Part shown: positions 25,147-33,179 of the stretch, in pieces
Layout: each line of letters opens with the position of its first letter
Numbering within the stretch: position 1 is the stretch's first letter
Source of the DNA: Ferrovibrio terrae_A
Lineage (GTDB): Bacteria; Pseudomonadota; Alphaproteobacteria; Ferrovibrionales; Ferrovibrionaceae
Assembly: GCF_943372915.1 (NCBI RefSeq)
Contig: NZ_CALSAN010000013.1
Span: 62,001 to 126,000 of the forward strand
Direction of reading: 5' to 3'
DNA length: 64,000 nucleotides
Notes under the pieces: generated by a model
What the model saw: the letters and a program-made list of their open reading frames with translations, nothing else
Told to the model about the DNA's origin: nothing
Databases searched by the model: none
Program-made: the position numbers and the translations under genes

Positions 25147-27126
25147 TCAGCCCGCCTTGCGCATCGTCGAATAGATGGTGGCCTCGGCAATCGGCAGATT
25201 GGCCTTGAAGCTGCCGGTGCGGCCGTCCTCGAATGTGATCTTGGCTTCCACCGCAATCGCCGACTGGCCGGAATACAGCGCCTCGATCAGGGTGCCATAG
25301 CGTTCGGTGATGGTGCTGCGGCGCACCTTGCGGGTGCGAGTCAGCTCGCCGTCATCGGCATCCAGTTCCTTGTGCAGGATCAGGAAGCGCTTGACCTGGC
25401 TTGCTGTCATGCTGCTGTCCGACGACAGGTCGCGATTGACCTGCTCGATGCAGCCCTTGACCAGATTGTAGACCTCGGGCCGGCCGGCCAGATCGGCATA
25501 GGAGGTGTAAGAGAGGCCATTGCGCTCGGCCCAGGAGCCGACCGCAGCAAGATCGATGTTGATGAAGACGGCGACATGGTCGCGGCCATGGCCGAAGGCG
25601 ACCGCTTCCTTGATATGGGGGAAGAACTTCAGCTTGTTCTCGATGTATTTCGGCGCGAACAGCGAACCATCGGTGAGACGGCCGACATCCTTGGCGCGGT
25701 CGATGATGCGCAGGTGGCCGGTATCGGTGAACACGCCGGCATCGCCGGTATGCACCCAGCCATCGGGCGTCTTGGTTTCCGCCGTCGCCGCATCATTCTT
25801 GTAATAACCGACAAAGACGCCGGGACTGCGGAACAGCACCTCTCCGGTGGTTGCATCGATCTTCAGCTCGACGCCGGGGGCCGGTGGCCCGACCGTATCG
25901 GGATCGACATCGGTATCGGTATGCATGCACAGATAGACCGTGCATTCGGTCTGGCCGTAGAGCTGCTTGAGATTGATGCCGAGCGCGCGGAAGAAATCGA
26001 AGATATCCGGACCGATCGCCTCGCCGGCGGTATAGGCCAGCCGCAGGCGGCTGACGCCCAGCACATTCTTCAGCGGGCCATAGACCAGCAGGTCGCCCAG
26101 CGCATATTGCAGGCGGTCGACCAGCGACACCGGCTTGCCTTCCAGGATGCGGCGGCCGACCCGGCGCGCCAGGGCGATGAAGTACAGGAACATGCGGCGC
26201 TTGATCGCGCTGGCATCCTCCATGCGGATCATCACCGTGGTCAGCAGGTTTTCCCAGATGCGGGGCGGCGCGAAGAAATAGGTCGGCCCCACCTCGCGCA
26301 GATCCTGCAGCACGGTATCCGCCGATTCCGGGCAGTTCATGCAGAAGCCGGCAACCGCGCCCTCGACATAGGACAGGAAGTTGTCGCCCACCCAGGCCAT
26401 CGGCAGATAGGCCAGGATCTGGTCGTTTTCGTTCAGCTTGTCGAAGGCAATCGCCAGATTGGCCGAACGCACCACGTTGTCGTGACTCAACATCACACCC
26501 TTGGGCCGGCCAGTGGTGCCCGAGGTGTAGCAGATGATCGAGATGTCGCTGCCGTTGCCTTTGGCGATCTCGGCCTCGACAAAGCCCGGATGTGCCTGGT
26601 TATAGGCGGCACCCTGGGTGGTCAGGTCGCTCAGGCTGCGCAGGAAGGGTTCGGTATAATGCCGCAGGCCGCGCGGATCGCTGTAGATGATGGTCTCCAG
26701 GCCCGGCAGACGGTCGCGGATCGACAACAGCTTGTCGACCTGCTCCTGGTTCTCGACGATGGCAAACCGCGCCTCGGCATGGTCGATGACATACTGGATC
26801 TCGTCGGCCACGCTGTCCTGGTAGACCGGCACCGGAATGCCGCCCAGCGCCTGCGTTGCCGCCATCGCCCAGTAGAGTTCAGGCCGGTTGTCGCCAATGA
26901 TGGTCAGCTTGTCGCCACGGCGAAAGCCCATCGCCGCCAGGCCGCCGACCATGTCGCGGACCTTGGCGTCCACCTCACCCCAGGTCCAGGTCTGCCAGAT
27001 GCCGAGATCCTTTTCGCGCATGGCCGGGCGGTCGCGGCGGTGCTGCGCGTTGTAGGCAAAGAATTTCGGAATGGTATCGCGACCCAAGGGATCGCGCCCA
27101 TCGGGTCGAACCGACGTCTCGGACAT
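25147..27126 (-). CDS. Long-chain acyl-CoA synthetase-like AMP-dependent ligase
   Basis: A 659-residue adenylate-forming ligase that activates carboxylic acids to acyl-CoA. The P-loop is YTSGTTGRPKGVMLSH, the adenine motif YGQTECTVY, and the hinge aspartate is in GWVHTGDAGVF; EGKPVSLVDRLQYALGD and DVGRLTDGSLFAPKYIEN are typical of the eukaryote-like FAA1/long-chain class. No signal or membrane segment. As the first gene before livGHM and the receptor gene, it likely activates the imported acid. The start has GGAGG, and a perfect palindrome lies 60 bp upstream. Confidence 0.88.
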   Translation of the reverse strand: MSETSVRPDGRDPLGRDTIPKFFAYNAQHRRDRPAMREKDLGIWQTWTWGEVDAKVRDMVGGLAAMGFRRGDKLTIIGDNRPELYWAMAATQALGGIPVPVYQDSVADEIQYVIDHAEARFAIVENQEQVDKLLSIRDRLPGLETIIYSDPRGLRHYTEPFLRSLSDLTTQGAAYNQAHPGFVEAEIAKGNGSDISIICYTSGTTGRPKGVMLSHDNVVRSANLAIAFDKLNENDQILAYLPMAWVGDNFLSYVEGAVAGFCMNCPESADTVLQDLREVGPTYFFAPPRIWENLLTTVMIRMEDASAIKRRMFLYFIALARRVGRRILEGKPVSLVDRLQYALGDLLVYGPLKNVLGVSRLRLAYTAGEAIGPDIFDFFRALGINLKQLYGQTECTVYLCMHTDTDVDPDTVGPPAPGVELKIDATTGEVLFRSPGVFVGYYKNDAATAETKTPDGWVHTGDAGVFTDTGHLRIIDRAKDVGRLTDGSLFAPKYIENKLKFFPHIKEAVAFGHGRDHVAVFINIDLAAVGSWAERNGLSYTSYADLAGRPEVYNLVKGCIEQVNRDLSSDSSMTASQVKRFLILHKELDADDGELTRTRKVRRSTITERYGTLIEALYSGQSAIAVEAKITFEDGRTGSFKANLPIAEATIYSTMRKAG

Positions 27127-27185
27127 GTACTCGCCTCCTCATCCGCGACGCAGCCGTAGCCAACGCCGTCGTTATTGATCGTTGA

Positions 27186-27203
27186 TAAAGGTCCGGACCT
27201 TTA
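27186..27203. promoter_or_regulatory. Perfect 18-bp palindrome TAAAGGTCCGGACCTTTA upstream of the acyl-CoA ligase operon
   Basis: TAAAGGTCC followed by its exact reverse complement GGACCTTTA, no spacer, 60 bp upstream of the ligase ATG in the 277-bp region shared with the divergent aconitase gene. Size and symmetry are those of a TetR- or GntR-type operator; the regulator is not in the window. Confidence 0.55.
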
Positions 27204-27296
27204 CCCGTCAAGGGGGCCGCAGATCCCGCCCCCGCAGCCCCCTCTCATTGCCTAAATTTCTACCCCGGTTGAACTTTCTTCCAGCCGAAACTGCTT

Positions 27297-27329
27297 GGCA
27301 AATGCTTGGTTTTACGGCACCTATTTGCC
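27297..27329 (+). promoter_or_regulatory. Inverted repeat GGCAAAT...ATTTGCC upstream of aconitase
   Basis: Seven-base arms at 27297-27303 and 27323-27329 separated by 19 bases, about 75 bp before the aconitase start. It may be a regulator site or a leader structure; a second short hairpin (GCGGG/CCCGC, 27338-27354) follows. Evidence is the symmetry only. Confidence 0.25.
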
Positions 27330-27403
27330 GATCCCACGCGGGCTCAGCCCCCGCCTGACCAGCCTTTCAATATTTTACGTTTCCGCTACGAAAGGATTGC
27401 CCC

Positions 27404-30400
27404 GTGAAAGCCGCCAAGAAGACCAAGAAGGCCGCGAAGGCGAAGCGCCCGGCGAAAGCCAAGAAAGCCACCAAGAAGGTCGTGAAGGCCAAGACGGTCG
27501 CCAAGCCGGCAAAGAAGGCCGTCAAAGCCAAAAAGGCGGTCAAGAAGAGCGCCAAGAAGGCAGTGAAGGTGAAAAAGGCGGTGAAGGCAGCCCGGAAGGC
27601 CGTCGCCCGCAAGATTGCCAAGAAAGCGGTTGCCAAGAAGCAGCCCCTGCGCAGCGCCAAAAAGAAGGTGACAGCGGCCACCAAGAAGGCTCCGGCCTTC
27701 AAAAGCTCCGGTGCCGCCCGCGCCGTCGCCATCGCGGTGGGCCATGACACCCTGAAAACCCGCCGCATGCTGAAGGTGGGCAACAAGTCCTATGCCTATT
27801 ACAGCATCAAGGCCGCCGAAAAGGCCGGCCTGGGCGACCTGTCGCGCCTGCCCTACTCGATGAAGGTGCTGCTGGAAAACCTGCTGCGCTACGAAGACGG
27901 CCGCAGCGTTACCGTGGATGACCTCAAGGCCGTGGCCCAGTGGCTGAAGGACAAGCGTTCGGACCGCGAAATCGCCTATCGCCCGGCCCGCGTGCTGATG
28001 CAGGACTTCACTGGCGTGCCCGCCGTGGTCGATCTGGCCGCCATGCGCGACGCCATGACCCATCTGGGCGGCGACACCAAGAAGATCAATCCGCTGTCGC
28101 CCGTCGACCTGGTGATCGACCATTCGGTGATGGTGGACTATTCGGCGGCGAAGAGCGCCTTCCAGAAAAACGTCGACCTGGAATACGAGCGCAATGGCGA
28201 ACGCTATGCCTTCCTGCGCTGGGGCCAGACCGCGTTCGATAACTTCCGCGTCGTGCCGCCGGGCACCGGCATCTGCCACCAGGTGAACGTTGAGTACCTG
28301 GCGCAGACCGTGTGGACCGGCATGGATGGCAAGACCGAAGTGGCCTACCCGGATACTCTGGTCGGCACCGACAGCCACACCACCATGGTGAATGGCCTGG
28401 CCGTGCTGGGCTGGGGCGTGGGCGGCATCGAGGCCGAGGCCGCGATGCTGGGCCAGCCGATCTCCATGCTGCTGCCGGAAGTCGTCGGCTTCCGCCTCTC
28501 GGGCAAGCCGAAGGAAGGCACCACGGCCACCGACCTGGTGCTGACCGTGACGCAGATGCTGCGCAAGAAGGGCGTGGTCAACAAGTTCGTCGAATTCTAC
28601 GGCCCCGGCCTGGACGAACTGTCGATTGCCGACCGCTGCACGGTGGCCAACATGGCGCCGGAATACGGCGCCACCTGCGGCTTCTTCCCGGTCGACGGCG
28701 AGACCATTGCCTATCTGAAGGCCTCAGGCCGCGATCCGGAACGCGTCAAGCTGGTGGAAGCCTATGCCAAGGCCCAGGGCTTCTGGCGTGGTCCGAAGGC
28801 GGTCGATCCGATCTTCACCGACACGCTGGAACTCGATCTTTCGACGGTGGAGCCCTCGCTGGCCGGTCCGACCCGGCCGGAGGGTCGCGTGCCGCTGAGC
28901 CGTGCCGCGGCCGAGTTCAAGGATGCGATGACCAATTTCTACGGCAAGAAGACTGCCGTGGACTTCCGCGCCAAGGTCGAGGGCAGCAATTTCGACCTCG
29001 GCCATGGCGACGTGGTGATCGCCGCCATCACGTCCTGCACCAATACGTCCAATCCCAGCGTGCTGCTGGGTGCCGGCCTGCTGGCGCGTAATGCCCTGAA
29101 GCGTGGCCTGACCACCAAGCCCTGGGTCAAGACCTCGCTGGCACCGGGCAGCCAGGTGGTCACCGACTATCTGGCCCAGTCGGGCGTGCAGAAGGATCTC
29201 GATGCCCTGGGCTTCCAGGTCGTCGGCTATGGCTGCACCACCTGCATCGGCAATTCCGGTCCGCTGCCGGACAACATTTCGAAGGCGATCACCGATAACG
29301 ACTTCGTCGTCGGCGCCGTGCTGTCGGGCAACCGCAACTTCGAAGGCCGCGTCCATCCGCTGACCAAGGCGAATTACCTCGCCTCGCCGATGCTGGTGGT
29401 GGCCTATGCGCTGGCCGGCAACCTGAACATGGATGTCGCCAACGAGCCGCTCGGCCATGACAAGAAGGGCAAGCCGGTCTACCTGAAGGACATCTGGCCC
29501 TCGAACAAGGAAATCGCCGCCACCGTGCGCAAGTACGTGACTCCGGCGATGTTCAAGAAGCGCTACGCCGATGTGTTCAAGGGCGATCCGAACTGGCGCA
29601 AGATCAAGGTCGATGGCGGCCAGACCTACAAGTGGGACAACAGCTCGACCTATGTGCAGCATCCCCCGTATTTCGAGGGCATGCCTGCCACGCCGTCGGC
29701 GATCACCGACGTCAAGGGCGCCCGTCTGCTGGCGATCCTGGGCGACAAGATCACCACCGACCACATCTCGCCCGCCGGTTCGATCAAGAAGGACGGCCCG
29801 GCCGGCAAATACCTGACCGATCACAAGGTCAGCTATGCCGACTTCAACTCCTATGGTGCCCGTCGCGGCAACCATGAGATCATGATGCGCGGCACCTTTG
29901 CCAATATCCGCATCAAGAACGAGATGGTGCCGGGCACCGAGGGCGGCATCACCAAGCACATGCCGGCAGGCGATGTGATGTCGATCTATGACGCGGCGAT
30001 GAAGTACAAGGCATCAAGCACGCCGCTGGTGATCGTGGCCGGCAAGGAATACGGCAACGGTTCCTCGCGCGACTGGGCGGCCAAGGGCACCATCCTGCTG
30101 GGTGTGAAGGCCGTGATCGCCGAAAGCTACGAGCGCATCCATCGCTCGAACCTGGTGGGCATGGGCGTTCTGCCGCTGCAGTTCCTCAACGGCACCACCC
30201 GCTTCGACCTCAAGCTCGACGGTTCGGAGAAATTCGACATCTCCGGGATCGCCGTGGGCCTGAAGCCGCGCATGAAGCTGCCGGTGACCATCAGCCGCGC
30301 CGACGGCTCGACCCAGACCATCGAGGTGCTGTGCCGCATCGATACGCTGGACGAGATCGACTACTACAAGAACGGCGGCATCCTGCATTACGTGCTGCGC

Positions 30401-30421
30401 AACCTGGCCAAGGCCGCCTAA
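27404..30421 (+). CDS. acnA: Aconitate hydratase A with ~100-residue lysine/alanine-rich N-terminal extension
   Basis: TCA-cycle aconitase (citrate to isocitrate) with a [4Fe-4S] cluster held by C545 (ITSCTNTSNPS), C611 and C614 (YGCTTCIGNSG). The AcnA/IRP-type core begins near residue 111 (VGHDTLKTRRMLKVG) and gives a normal length of about 895. In front lie about 100 residues with 40 lysines and no Asp or Glu, resembling histone H1/AlgP tails. The GTG start has AAAGGA nine bases upstream; no start with a ribosome binding site exists nearer the core, so the tail is probably made. A strong terminator follows. Confidence 0.95.
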   Translation: MKAAKKTKKAAKAKRPAKAKKATKKVVKAKTVAKPAKKAVKAKKAVKKSAKKAVKVKKAVKAARKAVARKIAKKAVAKKQPLRSAKKKVTAATKKAPAFKSSGAARAVAIAVGHDTLKTRRMLKVGNKSYAYYSIKAAEKAGLGDLSRLPYSMKVLLENLLRYEDGRSVTVDDLKAVAQWLKDKRSDREIAYRPARVLMQDFTGVPAVVDLAAMRDAMTHLGGDTKKINPLSPVDLVIDHSVMVDYSAAKSAFQKNVDLEYERNGERYAFLRWGQTAFDNFRVVPPGTGICHQVNVEYLAQTVWTGMDGKTEVAYPDTLVGTDSHTTMVNGLAVLGWGVGGIEAEAAMLGQPISMLLPEVVGFRLSGKPKEGTTATDLVLTVTQMLRKKGVVNKFVEFYGPGLDELSIADRCTVANMAPEYGATCGFFPVDGETIAYLKASGRDPERVKLVEAYAKAQGFWRGPKAVDPIFTDTLELDLSTVEPSLAGPTRPEGRVPLSRAAAEFKDAMTNFYGKKTAVDFRAKVEGSNFDLGHGDVVIAAITSCTNTSNPSVLLGAGLLARNALKRGLTTKPWVKTSLAPGSQVVTDYLAQSGVQKDLDALGFQVVGYGCTTCIGNSGPLPDNISKAITDNDFVVGAVLSGNRNFEGRVHPLTKANYLASPMLVVAYALAGNLNMDVANEPLGHDKKGKPVYLKDIWPSNKEIAATVRKYVTPAMFKKRYADVFKGDPNWRKIKVDGGQTYKWDNSSTYVQHPPYFEGMPATPSAITDVKGARLLAILGDKITTDHISPAGSIKKDGPAGKYLTDHKVSYADFNSYGARRGNHEIMMRGTFANIRIKNEMVPGTEGGITKHMPAGDVMSIYDAAMKYKASSTPLVIVAGKEYGNGSSRDWAAKGTILLGVKAVIAESYERIHRSNLVGMGVLPLQFLNGTTRFDLKLDGSEKFDISGIAVGLKPRMKLPVTISRADGSTQTIEVLCRIDTLDEIDYYKNGGILHYVLRNLAKAA

Positions 30422-30459
30422 GGCACAGCCCGAGCGCAACGCTGCAATCCGCAGAAACG

Positions 30460-30487
30460 AAAACGGCCGGGAAAACCCGGCCGTTTT
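30460..30487. terminator. Bidirectional intrinsic terminator between acnA and FKBP gene
   Basis: A 12-bp perfect stem (AAAACGGCCGGG / CCCGGCCGTTTT) with an AAAA loop, T-rich on both exits, 38 bases after the aconitase stop and 21 bases beyond the convergent FKBP stop. Confidence 0.9.
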
Positions 30488-30508
30488 TTATTGCCTGAAG
30501 CGAATCGC

Positions 30509-30952
30509 TTACTTCAGTTCGAGCAGTTCGACATCGAAGATCAGTGTCGCATTCGGCGGGATCGCCCCGCCGCCGGCGCCCTGGGCACCATAGGCCAGCT
30601 GGGGCGGGATGATCAGCGTGCGCTGGCCGCCCACCTTCATACCGACCACGCCTTCATCCCAGCCCTTGATGACACGGCCGCCGCCCAGCGGAAAAGCGAA
30701 AGGCTGGCCGCGAGTACGCGATGAGTCGAACTGGCGGCCCTTTTCGCCGGCGATGTAGAGCCAGCCGGTATAATGCACCAGGGCGGTCTGGCCAGGCTGC
30801 GCGGTGGCACCGTTGCCAAGCTTGGTATCGGTATAGCGCAGGCCGGAAGCGGTGGTCTTTTCCTGCGCCTGAGCATCGGTATGGGCCGGCAAGGCAGCCA
30901 ACAGGCCAAGGGCGAGACCAACACCGACTAAAGCGCGACGGGACAGCGACAT
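30509..30952 (-). CDS. Exported FKBP-type peptidyl-prolyl isomerase
   Basis: A 147-residue protein: signal peptide (MSLSRRALVGVGLALGLLAA..., ending near DAQA; the twin arginine before the hydrophobic stretch makes Tat export possible), then one complete FKBP domain (VHYTGWLYIAGEKGRQFDSS, GGGRVIKGWDEGVVGMKVGG, IPPQLAYGAQGAGG, IPPNATLIFDVELL). It catalyses proline cis-trans isomerisation in the periplasm. A second, cytoplasmic FKBP is encoded just upstream on the same strand. GGGAG precedes the ATG. Confidence 0.92.
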   Translation of the reverse strand: MSLSRRALVGVGLALGLLAALPAHTDAQAQEKTTASGLRYTDTKLGNGATAQPGQTALVHYTGWLYIAGEKGRQFDSSRTRGQPFAFPLGGGRVIKGWDEGVVGMKVGGQRTLIIPPQLAYGAQGAGGGAIPPNATLIFDVELLELK

Positions 30953-31056
30953 CGAAACAAACTCCCTGTTACGGATGACAATGATTCAGGATGGAGTGGG
31001 AAACGTGCCGTCGCAATGCGGCAGCAGCATGGCATTCGCCGTCGACGGACAATCCG

Positions 31057-31470
31057 TCAGCGGACGTTGACCAGCTCGATTTCAAAGAACAGCGTGGCGT
31101 TCGGCGGGATGATGCGGCCGTTGCCGCGTGCGCCATAGGCGAGATAGGACGGGATCAGCAGCGCACGCTTGCCGCCGACCTTCATATAGGCCACGCCTTC
31201 GTCCCAGCCTTTGATGACCTTGCCTTGCCCAAGCGCGAACTCGAAGGGCTGGCCACGCTTGTAGGAGCTGTCGAACATCCGGGTCGGCTTGTTGTTTTCC
31301 CAGAGCCAGCCGGCGTAATGCACGGAAACCATCTTGCCGGGTTCGGCCTTGGTGCCCGAACCCAAAGCAATATCGCCGACGCGCATCCCTGATGGCGTCT
31401 GACGCAGGTTTAAGGCCTCCTGCTTACCCCCGAGGCCGATGGCCCCCAGCAATGAATCAAGCACTCCCAT
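31057..31470 (-). CDS. Cytoplasmic FKBP-type peptidyl-prolyl isomerase
   Basis: A 137-residue FKBP-domain protein with no signal peptide; a short N-terminal segment (MGVLDSLLGAIGLGGKQEAL) precedes the isomerase domain (VHYAGWLWENNKPTRMFDSS, GQGKVIKGWDEGVAYMKVGG, IPSYLAYGARGNGRIIPPNA). It is about half identical to the exported FKBP encoded 104 bp downstream, so the pair looks like a tandem duplication with divergent localisation. A notably AT-rich stretch lies upstream (31542-31571) and may contain its promoter. Confidence 0.92.
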   Translation of the reverse strand: MGVLDSLLGAIGLGGKQEALNLRQTPSGMRVGDIALGSGTKAEPGKMVSVHYAGWLWENNKPTRMFDSSYKRGQPFEFALGQGKVIKGWDEGVAYMKVGGKRALLIPSYLAYGARGNGRIIPPNATLFFEIELVNVR

Positions 31471-31604
31471 GCCCAGAGAATATCAAGCAAATTTGTCCCT
31501 GCCCAGAGTTGTCGAAAGACTAACCAAGAGCGACTCGGGGCAGAAATAACATTATTTTTTGTTAAATTGAGGCCATGTACCCGCCAGCCGTGCAATCCGC
31601 GCGG

Positions 31605-32465
31605 CTATTCGTCGACGCCGACTGGCAGTGGGCGGGCACTGGCCGGGCCAAAACCCGCATCCGGGTTTTCTGCGCCATGCGGTAAAAACCGCCCGAGATC
31701 CTCGCGCAGGGCGGCCCAATGCAGGATTTCGAGCCGGCCGTCAAAATGCTCGACCAGGGCGGTGCAGCTCTCCACCCAGTCACCATCGTTGCAATACTGA
31801 ATACCGTCAATCTCGCGGATTTCGGCATGGTGGATATGGCCACAGACCACCCCATCCACATGCCGGCGGCGGGCTTCCTCGGCAATGGCCTGCTCGTAGT
31901 CGGAGATGAACTCGACCGCGTTCTTGACCTTGTGCTTGAGATAGGCCGACAGCGACCAGTAGGGCAGGCCCATGCGGCGGCGCAGGTGGTTGAACCAGGT
32001 GTTCAGGCCGAGAGCGAAGCCATAGGCGGCATCGCCCAGCAGGGCCAGCCACTTGGCGCAGGTGACGATGCCATCGAAATGGTCGCCATGGGTGACCAGC
32101 AGCCGACGGCCATCGGCGGTTTCGTGGATCGCCTCCATCAGGACGGTGATACCGCCGAACTGCAGGGCCGCGCCCTCGATGAAATCGCGCAGGGCCTCGT
32201 CATGGTTGCCCGGCACATAGATCACGTTGGTGCCCTTGCGCGCCTTGCGCAGCAGCTTCTGCACCACGTCGTTATGGCTCTGGTTCCAGTACCAGGAGCG
32301 CTTGAGCCGCCAGCCATCGACGATATCCCCGACCAGATACAGCGTATCGGACTCGGTATATCGGAGGAATTCCAGCAGCAGATCGGCCTTACAGCCACGC
32401 GTCCCCAGATGGATATCCGAGATCCAGATGGTGCGGTATCGGGCCGGCATCAGGGCCATGTTCAT
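31605..32465 (-). CDS. LpxH-like metallophosphoesterase (UDP-2,3-diacylglucosamine diphosphatase family)
   Basis: A 286-residue cytoplasmic phosphoesterase with D17-x-H19 (ISDIHLG), GD47 (LVGDIVDGW), GNHDE (87-91), THGDHFD and the closing GHIHH. SYLKHKVKNAVEFISDYEQAI is typical of the larger LpxH-like homologs annotated as UDP-2,3-diacylglucosamine pyrophosphatases, but this branch is often present besides the true lipid A enzyme, so lipid A synthesis is not certain. It is on the minus strand, upstream gene HU is separated by a terminator. Confidence 0.78.
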   Translation of the reverse strand: MNMALMPARYRTIWISDIHLGTRGCKADLLLEFLRYTESDTLYLVGDIVDGWRLKRSWYWNQSHNDVVQKLLRKARKGTNVIYVPGNHDEALRDFIEGAALQFGGITVLMEAIHETADGRRLLVTHGDHFDGIVTCAKWLALLGDAAYGFALGLNTWFNHLRRRMGLPYWSLSAYLKHKVKNAVEFISDYEQAIAEEARRRHVDGVVCGHIHHAEIREIDGIQYCNDGDWVESCTALVEHFDGRLEILHWAALREDLGRFLPHGAENPDAGFGPASARPLPVGVDE

Positions 32466-32618
32466 CGGTCACCTGCTCAACGAATCGCGGGAAGATGCAA
32501 ATCGTTGGCCGGGAAGATGAATCGCCTAAACCATTGTGTCCCGTGAATTTTCCATGACCGGTATGACGGATTGGTGACAGCCGGGCAGGCCGATGCAAAA
32601 CCGGGCGGACAAAGAAAA

Positions 32619-32642
32619 AGGGCCTGCCGTAAGGCAGGCCCT
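32619..32642 (-). terminator. Intrinsic terminator of the HU gene
   Basis: A 10-bp perfect stem (AGGGCCTGCC / GGCAGGCCCT), 4-base loop, followed on the minus strand by CTTTTTCTTTG. It starts 27 bases after the HU stop. Confidence 0.88.
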
Positions 32643-32668
32643 GGATCCTGTCGTCCTTGCGGGACGGA

Positions 32669-32971
32669 TCAGACGGCTTCCTTCAGCACCTTGGAGGCGC
32701 GGAAAGCAACCTTCTTGGAGGCCTTGATCTTGATCGGCTCGCCGGTCTGCGGGTTGCGGCCCATGCGGGCGGCGCGCTTGCGGACCTGGAGGATGCCGAT
32801 ATCGCCCATGCGGACGCGCTCGCCCTTCTTCAGCGACTTGGTGATGGCCGCGAAGAAATCGTCGAACAGGGCGATGGTCGACTTCTTCTGCAGCTCATTC
32901 TTCTCGGCCAGCATCGTGGCGATCTGCTTCGCAGTGACGGTAACCGTCTTGGTGGCGGCTGCTTTAGCCAT
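32669..32971 (-). CDS. HU family DNA-binding protein
   Basis: A 100-residue nucleoid protein. The HU/IHF core is visible: KQIATMLAEKNELQKK, GERVRMGDIGILQVRKRAARMGRNPQTGEPIKIKA (DNA-binding arm with the RNPQTGE/K tip) and FRASKVLKEAV. A short A/K/T-rich start (MAKAAATKTVTV) precedes it. The ATG at 32971 has GAGGAG upstream; the longer open frame before it has no such support. It probably binds DNA without sequence specificity and forms dimers. Own terminator follows. Confidence 0.93.
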   Translation of the reverse strand: MAKAAATKTVTVTAKQIATMLAEKNELQKKSTIALFDDFFAAITKSLKKGERVRMGDIGILQVRKRAARMGRNPQTGEPIKIKASKKVAFRASKVLKEAV

Positions 32972-33082
32972 GGTCTCTCTCCTCAGAAATGATGCGTCAG
33001 ATGTTGTTTTTGAACGAATCGGGGGTTGATTCCCGAATCCTGCATAGCACCGCGCCTGGGTTTTGCCCATCCGGCAATGCAT

Positions 33083-33109
33083 AAAAATCCGCTAGACATG
33101 CGGATTTTT
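33083..33109 (-). terminator. Intrinsic terminator of the MFS transporter gene
   Basis: AAAAATCCGC pairs perfectly with GCGGATTTTT across a 7-base loop, 71 bases downstream of the MFS stop. The T tract lies inside the 3' arm. It also lies about 110 bp upstream of HU and may insulate it. Confidence 0.6.
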
Positions 33110-33179
33110 GGCCACCGGTGCGAATCGGAACCGCATACCATGCGGGTTTGTTGCATCCGGGTCCGGACTGAATCGCGTT

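Noticed and set aside
27404..27703. The lysine-rich stretch as a separate histone-like gene followed by aconitase
   Set aside because: There is no stop codon, no second ribosome binding site and no frameshift between tail and core; a fused protein is the direct reading.
33131..33145. Short hairpin CCGCAT-ACC-ATGCGG downstream of the MFS gene
   Set aside because: Only six base pairs with a 3-base loop and no T tract; the AAAAATCCGC hairpin nearby is the better terminator.
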